DNA from: a bacterium TMED144
Lineage (GTDB): Bacteria; Fidelibacterota; Marinisomatia; Marinisomatales; TCS55
Assembly (NCBI GenBank): GCA_002170005.2
Contig: NHGT02000020.1
Coordinates: 36,000 to 52,056 of the forward strand
Direction: 5' to 3'
Length of the DNA: 16,057 nucleotides
Every line of letters begins with the position of its first letter. Within the stretch, counting starts at the first letter, position 1. The notes under the pieces are model-generated. The model was given only the letters and a program-made list of their open reading frames with translations. It searched no databases and had not been told where the DNA came from. This document shows, in pieces, positions 1-5,797 of this stretch. The translations under genes were made by a program, and so were the position numbers.

Positions 1-1034
1 GAAGAACTAACATATTTTGGTATTCCAATATCCATTATTTGATTAATTGTATCAAAATCATGAGATAAAAGATCTCCCGATAGGCCTGTTCCATAATCAA
101 ACCAGCATCTCCACCTAAAAAAACGCTCTAAAGCTTCTTTCCCGTCTCCCCATGCAAGTTTGTTAGGAGATGGCATTTGAAATCTCTCCCAGTCAATCGT
201 TTTTTGATTACCATCAGGATGAATGCCCCAATACCAAGCACCCCACGGTGAGTTTCGATTAGTTGTAAGTTCAACTAAATTGACAGGACCGAGCAGATTT
301 TGCTCATATATTTGTCTAGCTTTTTCATTTGCTTCAACCTGTCTATTCTGATGGCCAAGCTGAAAAACTATTCCAGTTTTTTTAATTGCATCGTATACAT
401 CTATTGCTTCGTCGAACGTCCTTGTCATTCCTTTTTCGCAATAAACATGTTTTCCTGCTTTAGCTGCATCTATGGTTATTCTTGAGTGCCAATGATCTGG
501 TGTAGCAATTATAACTCCATCAATATTTTCATTAGCCAGCATCTCTTCATGCGTTTTATATCTAATTGCCGTTCCTTTTGGTACTCCTCCTGGTCTGATC
601 TCATTTTTAGAAGCATCAATACCAAGCTCTGCATTATTATCAAAAAGATCGCAAACTCCCACAAGTGAGCAATTAAGGTCCTCTTGCGTCATAAAAGTTT
701 CAAATTGTTTATTTAATTTGTTTTTTTGGGCATTTTCACTAGCTGTGTCTGTCCAACCTTTTGTTGCAAAACCTGCAGCCCTTACAAGATGGGCCCCCCT
801 TCCTCCGTAACCAATAACTCCTAAGTTAAGATGTTTGCTGTTTGATAATGATTTTACAGCTGCTGGAGGTGATTTTTCTTGAATAAGGTTTGATAGCAGA
901 TTTGCTTTCTTTTCTGTATCTCTTTTTATTTTCCTTAGAACATTAACAAGGAATACGCCTAATATAGGTACTGTTGCTAGGCCTTTTATTAATTCTCTTC
1001 TTTCAATATTGGTCTTTTTATTTTCTTTGCTCAT
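1..1034 (-). CDS. Gfo/Idh/MocA-family oxidoreductase with Tat-like signal (partial, runs off left edge)
   Basis: Reading the minus strand from an ATG at 1034 gives an open frame of 344 codons that is still open at base 1, so the C-terminus lies outside the window. Residues 11-16 (ERRELI) form a twin-arginine-like motif followed by a hydrophobic stretch (about 18-32), suggesting Tat-dependent export or anchoring. The Rossmann fold starts near residue 71 with VIGYGGRGAH (73-82). ATPDHWH at 177-183 and YCEKG at 198-202 match the sugar-oxidoreductase family, where the lysine of the usual EKP motif acts in catalysis; here the proline is glycine. GHQNR lies at 227-231. These enzymes oxidise or reduce sugars or inositols with NAD(P). 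The exact substrate cannot be read from sequence. It starts 11 bp after the DoxX-like gene, so the two are probably co-transcribed. Confidence 0.9.
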   Translation of the reverse strand, partial: MSKENKKTNIERRELIKGLATVPILGVFLVNVLRKIKRDTEKKANLLSNLIQEKSPPAAVKSLSNSKHLNLGVIGYGGRGAHLVRAAGFATKGWTDTASENAQKNKLNKQFETFMTQEDLNCSLVGVCDLFDNNAELGIDASKNEIRPGGVPKGTAIRYKTHEEMLANENIDGVIIATPDHWHSRITIDAAKAGKHVYCEKGMTRTFDEAIDVYDAIKKTGIVFQLGHQNRQVEANEKARQIYEQNLLGPVNLVELTTNRNSPWGAWYWGIHPDGNQKTIDWERFQMPSPNKLAWGDGKEALERFFRWRCWFDYGTGLSGDLLSHDFDTINQIMDIGIPKYVSS

Positions 1035-1045
1035 TTCTATTCTTT

Positions 1046-1540
1046 CTAATTTTTAAATGATTTTAGCATTAATCGATCTAGGCCTATAATATTACTGGTT
1101 GGAAAAATGTATACTATCCATAATGCGCATGCTTCAATTAAATTTTTATTTACGATCAAATAACTACCTTCGTTTGGTTTTCCATATTCTAATCCTAATA
1201 GAGGTGGAGCGAAGAGATAATACATCATAATGAGAAAAATCCCCCCGATTGACCCGTATTTAGAAAAAATACCTAACATCAATGAAAAACCAACCAATGT
1301 TAAGCCCCACATATTAACATAATCAGATATGGTTAGTAGAGTCGGATTGGAAACAATAGCATTTGCAATACCAGAAAAAACCCATTTCGAATCAAGCAGA
1401 TATGCAGCAGATGACCAATATGGATTTATGACTTTAGAAATTCCTTCATAAAGAAAATGCCATCCAATAAGCACTCTTAAAGTTACCAACCCATACAGCT
1501 GATATTGATTTGTCAAAATAGAATCATCTAATTTATTCAT
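1046..1540 (-). CDS. DoxX-family integral membrane protein
   Basis: This 164-residue protein is hydrophobic, with about four predicted membrane segments (roughly residues 17-34, 70-93, 95-115 and 134-149). The first holds the family-like pattern TLRVLIGWHFLYEGISK, a small-residue and aromatic helix followed by a short polar turn. DoxX-like proteins are small four-helix membrane proteins. Some are linked to terminal oxidases or thiol/redox stress, but most, including this one, have no defined activity. The start is well supported by a strong ribosome binding site about ten bases upstream. It precedes the Gfo/Idh oxidoreductase in the same direction by 11 bp, a pairing often seen in Bacteroidota and related phyla, so a shared role in membrane or periplasmic redox chemistry is possible but unproven. 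Confidence 0.8.
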   Translation of the reverse strand: MNKLDDSILTNQYQLYGLVTLRVLIGWHFLYEGISKVINPYWSSAAYLLDSKWVFSGIANAIVSNPTLLTISDYVNMWGLTLVGFSLMLGIFSKYGSIGGIFLIMMYYLFAPPLLGLEYGKPNEGSYLIVNKNLIEACALWIVYIFPTSNIIGLDRLMLKSFKN

Positions 1541-1550
1541 ATTGAGTCTC

Positions 1551-1558
1551 TCCTCCTC
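1551..1558 (-). promoter_or_regulatory. Strong Shine-Dalgarno site of the DoxX-like gene
   Basis: The minus strand reads GAGGAGGA, ending ten bases before the ATG at 1540. It is the strongest ribosome binding site in the window, where most genes have weak ones, and it fixes the start of the DoxX-like gene. Confidence 0.75.
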
Positions 1559-1638
1559 AAATTTTATGATTGGATTAGTTAATCAGAGAATAATATAGCA
1601 ATAGATATAAATCAAGTTTGAATTTAAAAAACTGCATA

Positions 1639-1667
1639 TTGTAATCGTTTATTAGTTAAGGTATTTT
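1639..1667 (+). promoter_or_regulatory. Candidate sigma70-type promoter for the PLP enzyme-cysteine dioxygenase pair
   Basis: TTGTAA (1639-1644) and TATTTT (1662-1667) are separated by 17 bases, each matching four of six consensus positions. A start near 1674 would leave a leader of about 20 bases containing AAGGA (1682-1686), nine bases before the ATG at 1696. In such AT-rich DNA the match is only suggestive. Confidence 0.3.
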
Positions 1668-1695
1668 AAGTTTGATATAAAAAGGATAAAGTATT

Positions 1696-2853
1696 ATGTC
1701 TAAGAGAAAAATGAACTTTGATACAAAAGTCATACATGCAGGTCAACCACATCCAAGGATAGAAGGCGCGGTGAATGTTCCTATTTTTCAAAGCTCTACC
1801 TTTGAATACAAGGGGCAAAAAAACTACGATGATTTAGTTTATGTTCGGCTCAACAATACTCCCAGCCACAAAAGTGTGAGCGATAAAATAGCTCAACTTG
1901 AAGGGGCTGAGAAAGCAGTTGTGACATCATCAGGCATGAGTGCAATTACTACCACCTTACTACATTTTTTAAATGCTGGAGACCATATTCTTGCTCATAA
2001 AAATCTTTATGGCGGAACTGCCCATTTTATGAAACATGGATTACCAAGTTATGGAATTGAAGTTGATCTAATTGATGCGCGCAATACTGAAAATTGGGAG
2101 GAAAAATTAAAAGATAATACCAAAGTTATTTATGTAGAAACTATGACCAATCCCTTAGTTGAAGTTGTTGAGCTTGAGGCAATAGTAAATTTTGCAAAAT
2201 CAAACAACTTGATTTCAATAATCGATAATACCTTTGCAAGCCCTGTAATCTTTTGTCCTATTAAATTTGGTTTTGATATATCTCTGCATTCTGCAACCAA
2301 GTATTTAAATGGTCATAGCGACCTGGCTGCTGGGGCCATAATTGGTACTGAGAAAAATATAAAAGCTATTTCGTCAACATTGAACCACCTAGGGGGATCG
2401 CTTGATCCTAATACCTGCTATTTATTAGATAGAGGAATAAAAACATTATCTGTCAGAATGGAAAGGCAATGCTTTAATGCCTTAAAGATAGCAGAATTTT
2501 TAAACGATCACTCAGGGGTGGAGAGTGTTAATTATCCTGGATTAATATCTAATCCTAACCATGATAGAGCTAAACGTTTCTTGTGTGGGTATGGCGCAAT
2601 GCTAAGCTTCATATTAAAAGGATCAGAGCAAACAGCTAATGATTTTATTAATAAATTAGAAATACCTGTTCACACATGGAGCTTAGGGGGTGTAGAGTCT
2701 TTGGTGGTTCGACCGGCGCAAACTACACATTCTAATTTTACTGATGAAGAACTTCTTCAAGCAGGAATTGATCGTCGGTTAATTCGTTATTCGGTAGGGA
2801 TTGAGTCTATCGAAGATCTAATAGAAGATTTTAAATTTGCTATTGATGATTGA
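1696..2853 (+). CDS. Cystathionine/methionine gamma-lyase family PLP enzyme
   Basis: The 385-residue length is typical of the Cys/Met metabolism PLP family. Visible landmarks are Y49 and R51 in YVRLNN (cofactor phosphate contact from the neighbouring subunit), SSGM at 78-81, Y105 (ring stacking), D177 in IIDNTFASP, and K202 in SATKYLNG, which forms the PLP Schiff base. Family members carry out gamma- or beta-elimination or replacement on cystathionine, homocysteine, cysteine or methionine. Sequence alone does not separate cystathionine gamma-lyase, beta-lyase and methionine gamma-lyase. The segment after Y49 (RLNNTPSHKSVSDKI) differs from the common RTGNPT form. The gene is followed after 23 bp by cysteine dioxygenase, which favours a role producing or degrading cysteine. 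An AAGGA ribosome binding site supports the start. Confidence 0.88.
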   Translation: MSKRKMNFDTKVIHAGQPHPRIEGAVNVPIFQSSTFEYKGQKNYDDLVYVRLNNTPSHKSVSDKIAQLEGAEKAVVTSSGMSAITTTLLHFLNAGDHILAHKNLYGGTAHFMKHGLPSYGIEVDLIDARNTENWEEKLKDNTKVIYVETMTNPLVEVVELEAIVNFAKSNNLISIIDNTFASPVIFCPIKFGFDISLHSATKYLNGHSDLAAGAIIGTEKNIKAISSTLNHLGGSLDPNTCYLLDRGIKTLSVRMERQCFNALKIAEFLNDHSGVESVNYPGLISNPNHDRAKRFLCGYGAMLSFILKGSEQTANDFINKLEIPVHTWSLGGVESLVVRPAQTTHSNFTDEELLQAGIDRRLIRYSVGIESIEDLIEDFKFAIDD

Positions 2854-2876
2854 ATTTTTCTTAGTATTTTCAAAAG

Positions 2877-3404
2877 ATGCAGCAATTAATTAATCAACTT
2901 AATCATTTCAATGAGCAAAATTTCCCTAAACAACTAGTAACAAAATCTCTTGAAAATAAATTATTAAATCCTTCAGAAATTTCTGAGTACCTGTTATTTA
3001 AAGAGCATAAATATTCGCGCAATTTGGTCTATAAAGACATTAATTTTGAGGTTTTGTTAGTATGCTGGCAACCTGGACAAACTGCTCCAATACATGGGCA
3101 TGAAGGAGAGAAATGTTGGATGAGGATTGAATCGGGCTCATTACAAATTTCTAATTACAACTTAATTTCTGAAAAACCACTTAAATTAGAAAAAATAAGT
3201 CAAATAGATCTCGACCCTGGAGCATTGGATGGTCCAGCAGAAATACATTCGGTAAGAAATGTGTCTGATAAAAAAGCTATAAGTTTACATATATACACCA
3301 AACCATTTGAAGAATGCGATGTATTTTATCCTGAAAAAGGAATAATTGAAAGAAAAAGCTTAGGATACGACTCAGTAGATAAGATTCCTTGCAGAATTAA
3401 TTAA
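2877..3404 (+). CDS. Cysteine dioxygenase (cupin type I)
   Basis: The 175-residue protein shows the cysteine dioxygenase cupin. Iron ligands are predicted as H73 and H75 in PIHGHEGEKC and H124 in EIHSVRN. R48 in YSRNLV corresponds to the arginine that binds the substrate carboxylate. C80 lies seven residues after H73 and Y140 lies in SLHIYTKPF. These match the mammalian Cys93 and Tyr157 that form the cross-linked cofactor, whereas many bacterial homologues lack the cysteine. The enzyme oxidises cysteine with O2 to cysteine sulfinate in the cytosol. It lies 23 bp after the PLP enzyme and is probably in the same transcript. The upstream region has no clear ribosome binding site, so translation may depend on coupling. 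Confidence 0.9.
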   Translation: MQQLINQLNHFNEQNFPKQLVTKSLENKLLNPSEISEYLLFKEHKYSRNLVYKDINFEVLLVCWQPGQTAPIHGHEGEKCWMRIESGSLQISNYNLISEKPLKLEKISQIDLDPGALDGPAEIHSVRNVSDKKAISLHIYTKPFEECDVFYPEKGIIERKSLGYDSVDKIPCRIN

Positions 3405-3465
3405 TTTTTTTTAGCGTTAATTAATCTAAAATTATTTCAAACTTATAAATTCAAATAAACTTTAT

Positions 3466-3496
3466 TTTACGTTTTATTTCATATATTTTGTATAAT
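3466..3496 (+). promoter_or_regulatory. Candidate promoter of the HTH-pseudo-GAPDH/gap operon
   Basis: A perfect TATAAT (3491-3496) lies 36 bases before the ATG at 3533, with a weaker TTTACG (3466-3471) upstream at a long 19-base spacing. It lies in the 128-base gap after the cysteine dioxygenase and is the only good promoter candidate before the GAPDH pair. Confidence 0.5.
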
Positions 3497-3513
3497 ATAG
3501 TATATTTACTATA
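3496..3513 (+). promoter_or_regulatory. Perfect 7-bp inverted repeat at the pseudo-GAPDH promoter (candidate operator)
   Basis: TATAGTA (3496-3502) and TACTATA (3507-3513) are exact reverse complements separated by TATT. The repeat begins on the last base of the TATAAT box and covers the expected transcription start, a usual place for a repressor site. Too AT-rich and short to act as a terminator. Self-binding by the downstream HTH protein is inference. Confidence 0.4.
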
Positions 3514-3532
3514 ATAATTATTTGAGTTAAGT

Positions 3533-4795
3533 ATGAATAGATCAGAAATTTTTACAACACTACTTGAAAAACGTCCATGGACTGATTATGAGTGGGAAAA
3601 AAGAACTAACATTACAAGAGCAACTTTTGGAAATAACCGAAAAAATAATGGCCAAAATGTAAAATCCAGAACTTTAGAATTAATGGCTAAAGCCACAGGC
3701 TTTAAACTAATGCAAACCAACGCAAAAAAAGGAATTTTGCCTAGTAGCGCTGATGCATTATTTGAATTAATTGAAAATGAAAATAAAATGATCAGAATTG
3801 GTCTATTTGGTTTTGGTAGAATTGGTAGAAATATTTTTCGCATTGGTTACAATGACCCACGATTTAATTTTGTAGCCATAAGTGATCTTGGCGATGTTGA
3901 GGCAATGCATTATTTACTAATGAGAGATTCTATTCATGGTTCAATAGATGATGAAATTGCACTTAATGGAAACGATCTTACTTATCATGGAAAATCAACT
4001 CGTCTGCTACCTGGATCTGCACCTGGCAGTATACCCTGGGATGCTTTCGATGTTGACATAGTAATTGATTCTACAGGTGTCTATCGAAAAAAAGAGCAAT
4101 TACAACTACATTTAGATTCTGGAGCAAGAAGAGTCCTTGTGACAAAGCCACCAGCTGATGAAATTGATAGAATAGTTATCCAAGGAATTAATCAGAATAA
4201 GATTAATAGCAAAGATCAAATTATATCAACTACCTCTTCTACAACCCAAGTCTTAGCTTTAATGTTAAAAGTGCTTGATCAAAATTTCGGAATTAAAAAT
4301 GCAATGATGACAAATGTTCATGCATATACATCTGATCAGCCTTTAGCTGATTCTGTTAGATCCGATCTAAGGCGAAGCAGATCAGCTGTAGAAAATATTA
4401 TCCCAAATGAGACATGGGCGCCCGATTATGTATCTCAATTATTACCGAAATTCAAAAATAAAATTTCAGGAATGGCAATGAATGTACCTGTTGCAAATGG
4501 TTCTTGCGTAGATCTGACAACTGAAATGTCTTTCATGCCTTCAATAGAAGAGGTAAATAATGCCTTTAAAGTCGCTAGCGAAAATGAATTGGTAGATCTA
4601 ATACGATACACCGAAGATCCTATTGTTTCAAGCGATGCAATTGGGGGAGGAGAAACAATGGTATTTGACAGTAAAGCAACGATGATTGCATCAAATAAAC
4701 TTTTAAAAACAATAGCGTGGTTCGATAATGGTTGGGGTTTTGCAAACAGGATTTTAGAACTTTCGGAATCATACAATGAATTGGAGAGTAATTAA
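3533..4795 (+). CDS. Xre-type HTH fused to a GAPDH domain lacking the catalytic cysteine; putative metabolite-sensing regulator
   Basis: One uninterrupted 420-residue frame. Residues about 4-60 fit an Xre/Cro-type helix-turn-helix (LLEKRPWTDYEWEKR, then NITRATF as probable recognition helix, ending LMAKATGFKL). Residues 61-85 are a linker. Residues 86-420 are a full GAPDH domain. The NAD site is kept: GFGRIGR at 93-99, D118 and N399. The active-site Cys is Ser236 (ISTTSSTTQ against ISNASCTTN in the next gene). The phosphate loop TTTG has become NETW (292-295), and the substrate-binding Arg is N317. H263 of HAYT remains. It should not perform normal GAPDH catalysis. I infer a DNA-binding regulator responding to NAD(H) or a triose phosphate. 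It abuts the catalytic gap gene with no intergenic base. This is distinct from CggR, whose sensor domain is not GAPDH. Confidence 0.85.
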   Translation: MNRSEIFTTLLEKRPWTDYEWEKRTNITRATFGNNRKNNGQNVKSRTLELMAKATGFKLMQTNAKKGILPSSADALFELIENENKMIRIGLFGFGRIGRNIFRIGYNDPRFNFVAISDLGDVEAMHYLLMRDSIHGSIDDEIALNGNDLTYHGKSTRLLPGSAPGSIPWDAFDVDIVIDSTGVYRKKEQLQLHLDSGARRVLVTKPPADEIDRIVIQGINQNKINSKDQIISTTSSTTQVLALMLKVLDQNFGIKNAMMTNVHAYTSDQPLADSVRSDLRRSRSAVENIIPNETWAPDYVSQLLPKFKNKISGMAMNVPVANGSCVDLTTEMSFMPSIEEVNNAFKVASENELVDLIRYTEDPIVSSDAIGGGETMVFDSKATMIASNKLLKTIAWFDNGWGFANRILELSESYNELESN

Positions 4796-5797
4796 ATGAG
4801 AGTTGCAATAAATGGTTTTGGTAGAATTGGTAGATCGGTCTTTAGAATTTTAAACGATAGAGAAAATGTGGATGTTGTCGCAATAAATGATATTGCGGAT
4901 AATGAGGCCATGGCTTACTTACTAAAATATGATACTGTAATGGGAAGATTTAATGATAGCGTGACTATAAATAATGACATTATGGAAACATCTTTCAATA
5001 AAGTTAAAATGCTTGCTGAAAGAGAACCTGGTAACTTGCCATGGAGTGATCTTTCAGTTGATGTAGTCATTGAATCAACAGGTATATTTAGAACAAGAAC
5101 TCAATTAGAAGACCATTTAAATGCAGGTTCTAAAAGAGCGATCTTAACTGTTCCATCAAAAGATGAAATTGATTATACACTTGTCATAGGTGTAAATGAT
5201 AATGGTTTAAATGAGAATCATAGAATCATTTCAAACGCAAGCTGTACCACTAATTGTCTTGCGCCTATGGCGAAAATACTCAATGATGAGTATGGAATTG
5301 AATATGGTGTAATTAATACAATTCACGCTTACACCAATGATCAAAGATTGGCTGATGTACCGCATAGCGATTGGCGTAGAAGGAGAGCAGCTGCAGAAAA
5401 CATTATCCCTACAACGACAGGTGCTGCAAGGGCCGTAGGAAAAGTTCTGCCAGAATTAGAAGGAAAATTGGATGGAATAGCAATGCGTGTCCCTGTTCCA
5501 GATGGTTCTGTAGTGGATGGAGTTTTCAGATTAAAAAAAGATACAACGGTCAAAGATATAAACGAATTGGTTTTGGATATCTCAGAAAAAGAATCTATGA
5601 AAAACGTTGTTGAATATTCAACTCTTCCAGTAGTATCGACAGATATTATTGGCAACCCTCATTCATCAATATTTGATGCTCCTTTTACAAAGGTGATAGA
5701 TGGTAGTCTAGTGAAAACTCTGAATTGGTATGATAATGAATGGGGTTACTCTAATCGTGTAGCAGACTTAGTTAATATATTATCAAGATTTAATTAG
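4796..5797 (+). CDS. gap: Glyceraldehyde-3-phosphate dehydrogenase, catalytic paralogue
   Basis: This 333-residue protein is a full-length, apparently active GAPDH. It converts glyceraldehyde 3-phosphate, phosphate and NAD to 1,3-bisphosphoglycerate in glycolysis, reversibly. Key sites are GFGRIGR at 7-13, D32 (NAD preference), C150 in ASCTTNC, H177 in IHAYTND, the phosphate loop TTTG at 206-209, R231 in MRVPVPDG, and N314 in WYDNEWGY. It starts directly after the stop of the pseudo-GAPDH, with GGAG (4783-4786) nine bases upstream inside that gene, so the two are translationally linked. Its last eight bases overlap the end of the convergent acetoacetyl-CoA synthetase gene. Confidence 0.96.
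   Translation: MRVAINGFGRIGRSVFRILNDRENVDVVAINDIADNEAMAYLLKYDTVMGRFNDSVTINNDIMETSFNKVKMLAEREPGNLPWSDLSVDVVIESTGIFRTRTQLEDHLNAGSKRAILTVPSKDEIDYTLVIGVNDNGLNENHRIISNASCTTNCLAPMAKILNDEYGIEYGVINTIHAYTNDQRLADVPHSDWRRRRAAAENIIPTTTGAARAVGKVLPELEGKLDGIAMRVPVPDGSVVDGVFRLKKDTTVKDINELVLDISEKESMKNVVEYSTLPVVSTDIIGNPHSSIFDAPFTKVIDGSLVKTLNWYDNEWGYSNRVADLVNILSRFN

Noticed and set aside
300..668. Two short plus-strand frames
   Set aside because: They lie inside the strongly supported minus-strand Gfo/Idh gene and code for low-complexity hydrophobic peptides without a start signal.
1667..1674. TAAGTTTG as a Bacteroidota-type TAnnTTTG -7 promoter box
   Set aside because: The nearest upstream TTG is 25 bases away, outside the usual spacing, and other promoters in the window look like TATAAT, so it is likely chance.
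3396..3425. AT-only inverted repeat (ATTAATTAA and TTAATTAAT) after the cysteine dioxygenase as a terminator
   Set aside because: The stem has no GC pairs and the T-run is in the loop rather than after the stem, so termination is not supported.
4505..4507. Cys325 of the pseudo-GAPDH as a relocated active-site cysteine
   Set aside because: It aligns with a valine position after the substrate Arg of the active enzyme (GSVVD), away from the His263 that would activate it.
3788..4795. Separate GAPDH gene starting at the internal ATG 3788, with the upstream 85 codons as noise
   Set aside because: The upstream codons match a Xre-type HTH in detail, have no stop, and no Shine-Dalgarno precedes 3788, so a single fused gene is favoured.
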